From the NCBI RefSeq assembly GCF_007748195.1, contig NZ_CP037920.1, positions 6,449,300 through 6,513,299 of the forward strand: a stretch of 64,000 bases of DNA, read 5' to 3'. Below, in pieces: positions 8,033 through 17,090 of the stretch (position 1 is the first letter of the stretch; each line of letters begins with the position of its first letter). Origin of the DNA: Gimesia aquarii (GTDB lineage Bacteria > Planctomycetota > Planctomycetia > Planctomycetales > Planctomycetaceae). Position numbers and translations under genes: made by a program. The notes below the pieces were generated by a model that did no database searches, was not told where the DNA came from, and was given only the letters and a program-made list of their open reading frames with translations.

Positions 8033-9409
8033 CTACCAACCTAAAACGCCCTGCGGTAAAGGGACGCGCAAGAGCTGGGCAAACAATGTATAAATTCCCG
8101 GAATAAACAGGAGTGTGATCAATGCGCTCATCCACCAGCGCGTTCCCAATTTCCATAACAATAGAAAGAGAATCGCTCCGGCAGTGAGAATAAAGCCAAG
8201 CTCTTCTGCAAACAGCAAATAAGCTACGATTCCCAACAGAATCAACACGGTATTCACCACTCCCTGCTTCGTCACCGTATCCTTTGACACATCGGGGGCA
8301 AGGGCATGAACTTTTTTCTGAACTCCCAGGCAACCTAAAATCACACAGATGGCCACTGCCAATAATCCGGGAAAGACGAGTGGACCAGTTCCCCGAGATG
8401 ACATCTGAGAAAACGCATCGCTGGTTAACAGTTTCCCCAGCGTTTTATCGTTGGTCTCCAGGAACTGTGCGTACTCATCATTGGCCCGATACTTTGTACT
8501 CAAGCCAGCAGCTTGCATCAGTTCAGGAAATGTTTTCCCCTGCAAGGTTGTTTCACCGCTGGTGATTTTTTTGACGACCTTCGAGATTTTATCAACAATG
8601 GACGGAGGGGTTCCCACAGGCAGCGCCAGTCCATTCCAACCTGAGATCGACCAATCCATACCCTGCGAACGAAATGTAGGAACGTCCTGAAACTCGGCCA
8701 GCGATTCTTCAGCCATCACACCCAGGCAGCGCACCTGACCAGACTCGTACAAGGTCTTCGCTTCCGGCAGACTGCAACACACTAAATCCACTCCGCCACT
8801 GGCCAGTTCCTGCAAAGAGGGACCAGCTCCATTCATGGGAATCCATTTAATGTCGTCTGCGTTCAAACCACTGAAATCAAGCCAGCCTGCTAATGCAAGA
8901 TGCCAGATTCCACCGCTGGCTGTTCCCGTTGCCGTTAATTTTCCGGGATTCTCCTTTACAAAATCTTGCAGTTCCTGCATGCTCTGAAAGGGAGAATCTT
9001 TTTTCACAAAAACCGCAGCCGCACCGTCCACAAGGGACATAATCGGAATCGCATCTTGATGCGTCAGCGACGTCAGATCCTGCCAATGCAACATATTTAA
9101 TTCGCCGGTGATGATGGCCAGGGTATATCCATCAGGACGGGCCTTTAAGCCACGACTATGACCGGTGACTCCACGTCCTCCCGTCGCGTTGATTACATTA
9201 ACGGGAACTCCCAGTTCCTGCTCCAGAAACACAGCCAACTGACGTGAGGTGCGATCTGTCGCTCCGCCGACTGACCAGGGGCAGATAATGGAAATCGGCC
9301 GATCTGGATAATTTTCAATTGAACTGGAAGAACAGCCTCCCCAAAGGAGAGAAAGCAGTAGCAAGGGCTTTAATCCAACTGTCACGTAGCGCATCGTACG
9401 TTGATTCAT
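8033..9409 (-). CDS. fused TctC (binding protein) and TctB (small permease subunit)
   Basis: 458 residues. Residues 1-26 form a lipoprotein signal (LLLLSLLWGGCSS, lipobox WGGC). Residues 33 to about 330 are a Bug/TctC-type periplasmic binding protein: YPDRPISIICPWSVGG, DRTSRQLA, INATGGRG and GHSRGLKARPDGYTL are standard. From about 345 to 458 there is a TctB/DUF1468 region with four hydrophobic segments (VFPGLLAVAICVILG, VVNTVLILLGIVAYLL, a LGFILTAGAILFLLLW helix, and a last helix before PLPQGVLGW). TctC and TctB are normally separate genes. Fusion would fix one binding domain to each transporter. The frame is continuous, so no frameshift is needed to explain it. Confidence 0.88.
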   Translation of the reverse strand: MNQRTMRYVTVGLKPLLLLSLLWGGCSSSSIENYPDRPISIICPWSVGGATDRTSRQLAVFLEQELGVPVNVINATGGRGVTGHSRGLKARPDGYTLAIITGELNMLHWQDLTSLTHQDAIPIMSLVDGAAAVFVKKDSPFQSMQELQDFVKENPGKLTATGTASGGIWHLALAGWLDFSGLNADDIKWIPMNGAGPSLQELASGGVDLVCCSLPEAKTLYESGQVRCLGVMAEESLAEFQDVPTFRSQGMDWSISGWNGLALPVGTPPSIVDKISKVVKKITSGETTLQGKTFPELMQAAGLSTKYRANDEYAQFLETNDKTLGKLLTSDAFSQMSSRGTGPLVFPGLLAVAICVILGCLGVQKKVHALAPDVSKDTVTKQGVVNTVLILLGIVAYLLFAEELGFILTAGAILFLLLWKLGTRWWMSALITLLFIPGIYTLFAQLLRVPLPQGVLGW

Positions 9410-9834
9410 CAGTCCAGTACCATCATGTATTCAAATGATCGATTGCAGAGAGAACTCGAAAGGAACATTGTGTTATGAGTAAAGGATGCAGAGAGAAAAA
9501 GACCCTGTCAACGACCAGCAACCTGATAGCCTGTAGTTTCAACAAGTTCACTTCTTTAAATTGTTAATAATCTAAAATATTGAAACTCTTTTCGAGTCTA
9601 TTGAGTAGAATAAGAGTAGGAAGGATTTTGTATCTTATAATTAGCCCCACAAAAGAGATCGCATGCTGAATGATCTTGCAAAATGGCCTCTGTGGAGGTT
9701 AGGCTATATGTATTAGATCCTGCCAATTAGTACCTACCTCAGTCTGACCGTGTGCCAAAACCTCGCCCACTGCTTTCGATTTTTAATAACTCGAAAGAAA
9801 TCATCCTGAGTACCCACCATAAAGTCTGACTACC
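9410..9834. other. divergent promoter region
   Basis: 425 bp between the divergently transcribed tct genes and the DUF1592 gene. A perfect TATAAT lies at 9636-9641, but its -35 is poor. A small inverted repeat ACTC-ttttc-GAGT is seen near 9585-9597. No other gene or RNA is recognised. Confidence 0.35.
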
Positions 9835-12222
9835 ATGCGAATGATCGAAACCATTTTCCGATTATCTCAACCTAAGCATTTGGTGCATATGCTCTGCGTC
9901 TTTGGTTCTTTGTTATTCGTGATGAACGCAGTTTCGGCAAACGCATCTGATATCCGTGTTGAAAAATCCAAAAAACAGTTTGAATCACAAATCAAACCGC
10001 TTCTCACGAAATACTGCCTGGATTGCCATACCGGTGAAGAGGCGGAAGCAGGTCTATCCCTCGAAAAATACACAACCCGTTCCAGCATTCTGAAACATCG
10101 GGAAGCCTGGGAAAAGATTGTTCAGCGCATTCAGATTCAATCGATGCCTCCCAAAGATGCAGGCGCTCTACCAACTGATTCAGAACGTGAAGCCATTCTT
10201 GAATGGTTTGACGAAGCTTTATACGGAATTGACTGCTCTAGTGATGTCAATCCTGGTCGTGTGACGATCAGACGGCTGAATCGAAACGAATACAATAATA
10301 CGATTCGCGACCTGCTGGGTGTTGACTTCAAACCTGCCCAAAACTTTCCCTCAGATGATGTTGGATATGGATTTGACAATATTGGCGATGTACTGTCCTT
10401 GCCACCACTGTTGATGGAAAAATACTTAGACGCCGCAGAACAGATTTCAGAGAAAGCCATTTACGCAAACACAGCAGACAGTTTTCCCTGGACGGAAATC
10501 CCCGAGAAAAACTTTTCGAAAAAAGGGGCTGTCACTCTGAGAAAACGCAGTGCGGGATTTCATTCACGTGGCACACTGACTGGGATCATCAATCTGAAAG
10601 AGCCTGGCAAATACGAACTCCAAATTGAAGCTGCCCAAACCCCGTCTGGAACGGAAGCAGCCAAGATGGAAGTGAAGCTGAACGGTAAATTGCTAAAAAC
10701 ATTTCAGGTTAAAGCGAGTAGAGATGATCCCGATAAATATACACTACCCAAACCCCTTTCGCTTCCCAAAGGAAAACATACTCTCGCGATTTCATTTTTG
10801 AATGACTTTTATGATCCAAAAGGACCACCCAGGAAACGCGATCGGAATCTGTATGTGTATAATGTCAAATATCGTGGCCCCCTCGGAAAACTGCCGACCA
10901 ATTTACCTGCCTTTCATACAAAAATCATCACTTGTACTCCGGGAGCCGGACGATCCGTCAGATATTGTGCAGAACGAGTCATGCGACGTTTTTCAGAGCG
11001 TGCGTTTCGTCGTCCTGTCTCGCGCGAGGAAATCAGGCCAATTGTAGAACTCGTCGAAGCCACCGTGAAATCAGGCAATACCTTTGAGCAGGGTATTCAG
11101 GTAGGCATTCAGGCAGTTCTGGTTTCACCCCACTTTCTGTTCCGTATCGAAGGTATTCGAGATCTCGCTCGTTCCCGCTCGAATCAAATTCAGAATATCT
11201 CACATTACGAAATTGCAACTCGGCTTTCCTATTTTCTGTGGAGCAGTATGCCAGATGACAAATTGTTTGAACTGGCAAAGCAAGGCCGACTGAACCAACC
11301 CCGTACATTACAGGTTCAAGTCAAGCGCATGCTGAAAGACCCCAAATCGGAAGCGTTCATCAAAAACTTTGCGGGCCAGTGGTTGAATCTGCGAAACTTG
11401 GAAGATCTCTCTCCCGATCCCAGAAAATTCCGCGTCTTCAACGGTAAGTTGAAAAACGATATGCGTCGGGAAACAGAAGAATTCTTTGCTTACATCATGC
11501 GAGAAGATCGGAGCGTGATTGAATTCATCAACGCCGACTATACTTTCATGAATGAACGACTGGCGAAGTTTTATGGTAATGACCGAGTGAAAGGCGAAGC
11601 ATTTCAGAAAGTCACACTCGATAAGACAAAACGAGCAGGTTTAATCACGCAGGCGAGTATCTTGACGCTGACCTCAAACCCCGGACGGACTTCTCCTGTG
11701 AAACGGGGAAAGTGGATTATGGAGACCATTCTGGGAACGCCTCCCCCTGCTCCCCCCCCAAACGTTCCTGAACTTGAAGAATCAGCGGGTGCTAAAAAGA
11801 ATGCCACATTACGGGAACAGTTGGCGTTACACCGGAAAATCCCCGGATGTGCTGCCTGCCATGACCAGATGGATCCTTTAGGACTTGGTTTTGAAAACTT
11901 TGATGCTATCGGACGGTGGCGAACCAAAGAAGGCAGAAGAAAAATCGATTCTTCCGGTCAGTTGCCAAATGGTCAGTCTTTTAAGAGTCCCATCGAATTA
12001 ATTGCAATTCTGGAACAGCAGAAGCAGGGATTCTGCCGATCTTTAACGGAAAAGATGCTTACCTACGCCATAGGTCGTGGTTTAGAATACTACGACAAAT
12101 GTGCCATTGATGAAATCACAACGAACTTTACCGCCAAAGGTTATCGCTTTTCGGCGCTCGTCACTGAAATTGCCCTGAGCGATCCCTTCCTGAAACGTCA
12201 AAGAGGTTCTCACGATGACTAA
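9835..12222 (+). CDS. DUF1592/DUF1588/DUF1585 planctomycete cytochrome
   Basis: 795 residues with a signal peptide ending near residue 38. Order: a cytochrome-like domain with heme motif CLDCH (61-65); DUF1587 (VTIRRLNRNEYNNTIRDLLG and the GYGFDNIGD segment); a beta-sandwich near 250-350; DUF1595/DUF1592 (SERAFRRPVSREE, SPHFLFRIE, LSYFLWSSMPDD, FAGQWLNLRNLE); DUF1588 (TSPVKRGKWIMETILGTPPP); a second heme motif CAACH (672-676, in GCAACHDQMDPLGLGFE); and DUF1585 at the C-terminus. The family is expanded in planctomycetes and its reaction is unknown; oxidative attack on polymers is a common guess. Its last eight bases overlap the DUF1552 start, so the two are translationally coupled. Confidence 0.92.
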   Translation: MRMIETIFRLSQPKHLVHMLCVFGSLLFVMNAVSANASDIRVEKSKKQFESQIKPLLTKYCLDCHTGEEAEAGLSLEKYTTRSSILKHREAWEKIVQRIQIQSMPPKDAGALPTDSEREAILEWFDEALYGIDCSSDVNPGRVTIRRLNRNEYNNTIRDLLGVDFKPAQNFPSDDVGYGFDNIGDVLSLPPLLMEKYLDAAEQISEKAIYANTADSFPWTEIPEKNFSKKGAVTLRKRSAGFHSRGTLTGIINLKEPGKYELQIEAAQTPSGTEAAKMEVKLNGKLLKTFQVKASRDDPDKYTLPKPLSLPKGKHTLAISFLNDFYDPKGPPRKRDRNLYVYNVKYRGPLGKLPTNLPAFHTKIITCTPGAGRSVRYCAERVMRRFSERAFRRPVSREEIRPIVELVEATVKSGNTFEQGIQVGIQAVLVSPHFLFRIEGIRDLARSRSNQIQNISHYEIATRLSYFLWSSMPDDKLFELAKQGRLNQPRTLQVQVKRMLKDPKSEAFIKNFAGQWLNLRNLEDLSPDPRKFRVFNGKLKNDMRRETEEFFAYIMREDRSVIEFINADYTFMNERLAKFYGNDRVKGEAFQKVTLDKTKRAGLITQASILTLTSNPGRTSPVKRGKWIMETILGTPPPAPPPNVPELEESAGAKKNATLREQLALHRKIPGCAACHDQMDPLGLGFENFDAIGRWRTKEGRRKIDSSGQLPNGQSFKSPIELIAILEQQKQGFCRSLTEKMLTYAIGRGLEYYDKCAIDEITTNFTAKGYRFSALVTEIALSDPFLKRQRGSHDD

Positions 12223-13558
12223 TCTTCTGAAACGTCGCACATTTCTTAAAGGCATTGGAACCACGATGGCTCTGCCATTGCTGGAGATCATGCAACCCGA
12301 GCAAGGTCTTGTCTCGGCAGCAGCGGGCGCTGGGAAACCACCCGTACGAACTGCCTTCGTCTTTTTCCCCAACGGTGTGATCGGCCCGTCCTGGATGCCG
12401 CAAGCTGCCGGAAAAGGATATGAATTACCCAAGAGCTTAAAGCCACTGGCGAACATGAAATCAGACATTAATGTGATTTCAGGATTGGCACAAATTAACG
12501 CTCGTGCCCTGGGTGATGGCGCGGGGGACCATGCCCGTTGTGCTTCCGTCTATTTGACAAGCGAGCACCCCACCAAAACCAGTGGTGCTGATATTAAAGC
12601 CGGCATCTCTGTTGATCAGGTTGCTGCGCAACAGGTGGGACATCAGACGCGACTTCCTTCTTTAGAACTCGGACTAGTGAGAGGACGTAATGCGGGGCAA
12701 TGTGATTCGGGTTACAGTTGTGCTTACTCGTCTAACATATCCTGGCGGACTCCTTCCACTCCGACATCCAAAGAGATTGTTCCCAAACTGGCTTTTGAAC
12801 GATTGTTTGGGGGAGGCGCTGAAGCTGAAAAACAGCGCGCTCGTCATCTGAAAAATCGTAAAAGTATTTTAGACCTGGTCAAGAATGATGCCGATCAACT
12901 GAAAAAACAACTCGGTAAGAATGACCAGAGAAAAATTGACGAATACTTTTCCAGTGTACGTGAAATCGAATTACGGATTGAACGCAGCGCTGATCAGGAA
13001 AAAATCAAACCGCCGGAAATGAAACTACCTGATGGCATTCCCAGTGAGCTACAGGAACATATTCGCCTGATGTATGACTTGCTTGTGCTGGCCTTCCAAA
13101 CGGACACCACACGTATCGCGACCTTCATGGTCGGTAATGCGGGCAGCAACCGAACCTATCCCATGGTAGGCGTGAATTCAGGACATCACGAGCTTTCTCA
13201 CCATCGGAATGATGAAAAGAAAATCGCAGATATTCAGAAGATTGATGAATACCTTGTGTCACAGTTTGGGTATTTCCTGAACCGACTCAAGTCCACCCCC
13301 GATGGAACGAGCAACCTGCTGGATAATTCCATGATCTGTTATGGAAGTGCCATTGGTGACGGGAATCGTCATAGTCATCACGACTTGCCGATCATCCTCG
13401 CCGGTAAAGGTGGTGGTACGATCAAAACCGGTTTCCACCATAAAGTAGCCACGGAAACCCCGTTGAGTAATCTGTTTGTCTCCATGCTTGATCGTATGGG
13501 AGCCCCTGTAGATTCGTTTGGAGACAGCACCGGTCGGCTGACAGTCATTGATACTTAA
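12215..13558 (+). CDS. DUF1552 Tat-exported protein
   Basis: 447 residues. The N-terminus has a Tat signal, RRTFLKG at residues 7-13, then a hydrophobic stretch and SAAAGAGK. The body has the DUF1552 features: FFPNGVIGPSWMPQ, a GAGDHARCASVYLTSEHP segment, NAGSNRTYP and CYGSAIGDGNRHSHHDLPIILAGKG. The His/Asp content and the sulfatase/DUF1501-like ending suggest a metallophosphatase-like fold, but no reaction is known. DUF1552 genes sit beside DUF1592 genes across planctomycetes, and the 8-bp overlap here supports stoichiometric production and a shared periplasmic role. Tat export suggests folding or cofactor insertion in the cytoplasm. Confidence 0.92.
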   Translation: MTNLLKRRTFLKGIGTTMALPLLEIMQPEQGLVSAAAGAGKPPVRTAFVFFPNGVIGPSWMPQAAGKGYELPKSLKPLANMKSDINVISGLAQINARALGDGAGDHARCASVYLTSEHPTKTSGADIKAGISVDQVAAQQVGHQTRLPSLELGLVRGRNAGQCDSGYSCAYSSNISWRTPSTPTSKEIVPKLAFERLFGGGAEAEKQRARHLKNRKSILDLVKNDADQLKKQLGKNDQRKIDEYFSSVREIELRIERSADQEKIKPPEMKLPDGIPSELQEHIRLMYDLLVLAFQTDTTRIATFMVGNAGSNRTYPMVGVNSGHHELSHHRNDEKKIADIQKIDEYLVSQFGYFLNRLKSTPDGTSNLLDNSMICYGSAIGDGNRHSHHDLPIILAGKGGGTIKTGFHHKVATETPLSNLFVSMLDRMGAPVDSFGDSTGRLTVIDT

Positions 13559-13661
13559 TCAGACTCGTATAGACTCAATGATCTATCTGCCCTACCATTT
13601 ATCCTAATGGGTAGTTTAGATCAATTAACTCGTCTCGAATGAATCAAGGCATGCATCTGGT

Positions 13662-14339
13662 ATGGAAACCTCCCTGCATCGTCAATTGAAATCGTATTAT
13701 GCACCAAATGCCGATTGCGAAGAGATTACTCTCGGTGCATATCGCATTGATGCTGTAGACGGTGATCGACTCATTGAAATCCAACATGGCTCACTCGGCG
13801 CTATTCGAGACAAAGTGAAATGCCTGCTGGAAGAATATGATGTGCACGTTGTAAAGCCGATCGCGGTCCGCAAATATTTGATTAAACGTCAGAAAAAAGA
13901 TGGCAAAACGCTTTCAGCCCGCTTTAGTCCCCGACGCGGATCGGTGTTTGATCTGTTTGATGATCTAGTTCATTTTACCAATGTGTTTCCGCACCCTCGT
14001 TTGACTCTGGAAGTCGCACTGACAATTCAGGAAGAGCACCGTACTGCTCGCAAGCCACGACGCTGGAAAGGAAAAGACTATCGGGTTCAAGACCGTGTTT
14101 TACGTTCCGTCGAAGAACAGATCGAATTCAAAACAGCTGCTGACCTGCTAGACTTAATTCCGGGGAAACTTCCTTCGCCTTTTCACACAAAAGATTTAGC
14201 AACTGCCGCGGGAGTTCAGCGCTGGCTGGCGCAGAAAATGGCTTACTGCTTGAGAAACACGGGAGCCATTGAACTGGTTGGCAAAGAAAAGAACGCGTTG
14301 CTCTACGAAATCGCCGATGAAAATCAGGCTGCTGCTTAA
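13662..14339 (+). CDS. conserved planctomycete protein, possible PD-(D/E)XK fold plus winged helix
   Basis: 225 residues. The N-terminal part reads like a nuclease core: Glu2 in an N-terminal helix, then AYRIDAV with Asp30, then RLIEIQ with Glu39 and Gln41 (an ExQ variant of the ExK motif), followed by a helix and a VVKPIAVRKYL strand. A basic middle (KPRRWKGKDYRVQDR) leads to a C-terminal helix-turn-helix-like region at about residues 160-215. I recall similar uncharacterised proteins in planctomycetes (DUF8091-like) but cannot verify this. A DNA- or RNA-acting role is inference from motif spacing. It is monocistronic, 103 bp after the DUF1552 gene. Confidence 0.6.
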   Translation: METSLHRQLKSYYAPNADCEEITLGAYRIDAVDGDRLIEIQHGSLGAIRDKVKCLLEEYDVHVVKPIAVRKYLIKRQKKDGKTLSARFSPRRGSVFDLFDDLVHFTNVFPHPRLTLEVALTIQEEHRTARKPRRWKGKDYRVQDRVLRSVEEQIEFKTAADLLDLIPGKLPSPFHTKDLATAAGVQRWLAQKMAYCLRNTGAIELVGKEKNALLYEIADENQAAA

Positions 14340-15085
14340 AGAAAAAGGAAACTCCCGAAAATAATAATTGTGAGCTTCAATCACAATAGATTTGACTACC
14401 AACCAACTTTCTCAAAATCCGTACAGAGCCATGAAGTCCTGGGCTGCCGCTGACACTGTTTAGGTCATATTTATTCGGCAGTCAAAATAACCCAAGTTGC
14501 CATCCGTATTGGCACAAGTGGTTTTCTCGGGAGTTTCCCTTACTGCTGATTTACAATTCCAATCCAAAACTGTATTCCATTTCAAACCATCACTTATCAA
14601 CACAGCCGCAAAAATGAATAGAACCTGACCGCAAAATAGATGACCGCAAGGTCAAATACAAACGGAATCGATCAATCAAATCACGGAGAATGGTTGAAAC
14701 ACCCCTGTCTATTCTGAAGTTGTTCCCAAAAGATCAAATTCGTCAGACCAAGATGCCTATTTAGGTTTTGACTGGAAACAGTCCAAGTCGGAATGGCAAT
14801 AATTAAAGTTTCAATTAGTGTGGATTGTTTAAGAGATTGTCACAAACTTTAAAACGAAAACTGCTTCAATCACTTCGACAAACCAAAGTTAATTCTCAGG
14901 TTAACTTTTCTTCACAAAGTGTCAATAAAGATCAGAGGAAAAAGCGCACGAAAAAAAAATTCGTTTTTTTCTATCAGGAGAAGCTACCGAACATTGACAC
15001 TCATAAGAGACATCAAAATGAGAAATATAAAAATAGCAATGCTGTTTTTTATCTCAATTCACACCGCGTTTCTGATCTCAGTTTC
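14340..15085. other. 746-bp gap with inverted-repeat structures
   Basis: No gene is supported. Open frames at 14825-15151 and 14919-15209 have biased Lys/Ser/Arg composition, and the second runs antisense through hisB. Structures seen: the 12-bp inverted pair at 14347-14358 and 14527-14538 (listed separately), a hairpin ATTGTGA-gcttcaa-TCACAAT at 14367-14387, and a repeated GACCGCAA near 14627-14650. Confidence 0.4.
14347..14538. repeat. 192-bp MITE-like element bounded by 12-bp inverted repeats
   Basis: GGAAACTCCCGA at 14347-14358 is exactly complementary to TCGGGAGTTTCC at 14527-14538. The match extends inward imperfectly (AAAA/TTTT with a one-base slip). The interior is AT rich and non-coding. 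This is the layout of a miniature inverted-repeat element, or of a long-range stem after the gene at 13662. I see no clear target-site duplication. Confidence 0.35.
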
Positions 15086-15673
15086 TTACAGAACACCCTT
15101 AGAAGATGGGATACCCTGTTGGCGAGGATCAACTGCCACTGCCTGTCGTAATGCACGCGCAGTTCCTTTGAAAAGTCCCTCGGCAATGTGGTGGCTGTTC
15201 GCGCCATGATGCAATACCTGGTGTAGGTTGAGTAAACCATTAGAAGAAAATGCCTGCCAGAATTCGCGAACCAATTCCGTATCAAACAATCCAATTTTTT
15301 CGGTAGGAAAATCGACTTGATAGACAAACCATGAGCGACCACTTAGATCAAGGGCAGTCGTTACCAGTGTTTCTTCCATTGGTAGAGTCAATGAACCGTA
15401 GCGGGTAATTCCCTGCTTGTCACCCAACGCCTCAACCAAAGTTTTACCCAGACAGATGCCGACATCCTCTACTGTATGATGGTAATCGACATCCAAGTCG
15501 CCTTCAGCCTTAATGGTTAAATCAAAGAGTGCATGCCGGGCCAACAAAGTCAGCATGTGATCAAAGAAACCGACGCCTGTTTGTATGTCTGACTTTCCAC
15601 TACCATCTAACTCCAAAGTCAATTCAATCTGGGTTTCGGCGGTTTCGCGTTTGATAGATGCTTTGCGACTCAT
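15086..15673 (-). CDS. hisB: imidazoleglycerol-phosphate dehydratase
   Basis: 195 residues, the usual length of the monofunctional enzyme. It removes water from imidazole glycerol phosphate in histidine synthesis. Visible motifs: [34 protein letters not shown], and [16 protein letters not shown], which supply the two histidine-rich manganese sites. The order and spacing match the family. It lies 194 bp downstream of hisC on the same strand; other his genes are not in the window. Confidence 0.96.
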   Translation of the reverse strand: MSRKASIKRETAETQIELTLELDGSGKSDIQTGVGFFDHMLTLLARHALFDLTIKAEGDLDVDYHHTVEDVGICLGKTLVEALGDKQGITRYGSLTLPMEETLVTTALDLSGRSWFVYQVDFPTEKIGLFDTELVREFWQAFSSNGLLNLHQVLHHGANSHHIAEGLFKGTARALRQAVAVDPRQQGIPSSKGVL

Positions 15674-15867
15674 CTCAGGGAACTCTTATCTAAAAGGTCA
15701 AAATATTTTGTTTCTCTAATCTTACAGCCCGGTTGTTGATTCACAAAAACGCATCGAGGTCCCGAGTAGACTTGCGAACAATTCGAACGGTGCTTAACGG
15801 TGTGAATTGCATAACCGATTTAATCGTAACTGAGCAGATGTGAGAATAAGCTTGCTTTAACAATTAT

Positions 15868-16929
15868 TCAGCCGATTTTCCGCAAGGCGTCTATCACCTG
15901 CTGTAACTCATCATTGGTGCCCACAGTAATTCTCAGCCCGTCCCGAGTCCCTTCTTGTAGTGGAAACTTCATATAACGCACCAATATTTTGCGCTGCTTT
16001 AATTCCTGATAGCGACGCTCATGTTCTCCGTCTGGATGAGTACACCAGACAAAGTTGGTTTGGCTTTCTACGGTTTCAAAACCGAGGCTTCTGAGTTCAG
16101 TTACAAAGTGATTGCGTGAGGAACGAATTTGATCCGTGTTGGCCTGCATCCACTTCTGATCTTTGAGGGCAGCCGTCGCGGCAGCCAGGGAAAGTGTATT
16201 ACAGTTATAACTGTCTTTCACTTTTCTCATGCCTTTAATCAGATCGGGATGGGCCACAGCAAACCCAAATCGTATCCCCGCCAGACTATAAGATTTACTT
16301 AAAGTGCGGGTGACAACGATTTTGTCTCCCAAATTTGAGTTCAATAACTCACACTGATGTGGCATGTCACAAAAATCACCGTAGGCTTCATCCAGTACAA
16401 GAACTCCCTGCGGAGGGATTAAATCTAGAATCTCAGAATCTTGCCAGCGATTTCCGGATGGAGCATTAGGATTAGGCACAAATAGAATTTTACTCTTTGC
16501 TGCCTTTTCACTTGCATTGGCAGGCCAGCTCCAATTCGAATTGAGTTGAATGTTTTGAAACTGGGCTCCTTGAATCTCGGCCAACGTTTCATAAAGGGTG
16601 TAGCTGGGATAAGGTGCCGACACGATTTCATTGGGATCGACAAAAGTTCGCATCAGGATGGTTAAAATTTCATCACTGCCGTTGCCGGGAAGAATCCAGT
16701 CGGGATCGACGTGAAACAGTTCAGAGGCAACTTCTCGAAATTCCGTTGCAAGTGGATCGGGATACACATTCAAACGACCAGTGAGAACCTGTTGTACTGC
16801 TTCCAGGACAAGTGGTGAAGGCGGGTAGGCATTTTCGTTTGTGTTGAGTTTGACCCAACCTGGCTCCTGAGGCTGCTCTCCCGGAGTGTAACCTGCCATC
16901 TGTTGAACTTGGGAACGAAACAGACTCAT
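15868..16929 (-). CDS. hisC: histidinol-phosphate aminotransferase
   Basis: 353 residues, PLP fold type I. It transfers an amino group from glutamate to imidazole acetol phosphate. Seen: NTNENAYPPSP near the N-terminus, GNGSDEIL, SYTLYETLAEIQGA, LVLDEAYGDFCD (PLP-ring aspartate), and TRTLSKSYSLAGIRFGFAVAH, whose lysine in LSKSYSLAG is the Schiff-base residue. The C-terminal GLRITVGTNDE is also typical. With hisB it forms a histidine pair. The gene starts 161 bp from the end of ychF. Confidence 0.95.
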   Translation of the reverse strand: MSLFRSQVQQMAGYTPGEQPQEPGWVKLNTNENAYPPSPLVLEAVQQVLTGRLNVYPDPLATEFREVASELFHVDPDWILPGNGSDEILTILMRTFVDPNEIVSAPYPSYTLYETLAEIQGAQFQNIQLNSNWSWPANASEKAAKSKILFVPNPNAPSGNRWQDSEILDLIPPQGVLVLDEAYGDFCDMPHQCELLNSNLGDKIVVTRTLSKSYSLAGIRFGFAVAHPDLIKGMRKVKDSYNCNTLSLAAATAALKDQKWMQANTDQIRSSRNHFVTELRSLGFETVESQTNFVWCTHPDGEHERRYQELKQRKILVRYMKFPLQEGTRDGLRITVGTNDELQQVIDALRKIG

Positions 16930-17090
16930 AATCTTGATCTCAAAAAAATCTGAAAGTAATAATCCAAAAAAAGCTGTACTGGATTTCGAGAACCGAACCT
17001 GATTTAAGACAATTCAATTCAGAAACAAGTTCTCGAAAAAATGCTGCAAGTTCCTGTTTAGCACAATTTATCGAAAATACTGTCTCTGAA

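Noticed and set aside
13593..13616. hairpin after the DUF1552 gene (CTACCATT...AATGGGTAG)
   Set aside because: The stem needs a bulge and is followed by only three T residues, so it is too weak to call a terminator.
14367..14387. CRP-type site TGTGA-N7-TCACA
   Set aside because: The spacer is seven bases rather than six and no CRP-controlled gene starts beside it; kept only as a hairpin.
14919..15209. 96-residue plus-strand frame overlapping the end of hisB
   Set aside because: Its second half is antisense to the conserved C-terminus of hisB, and the first half is low complexity.
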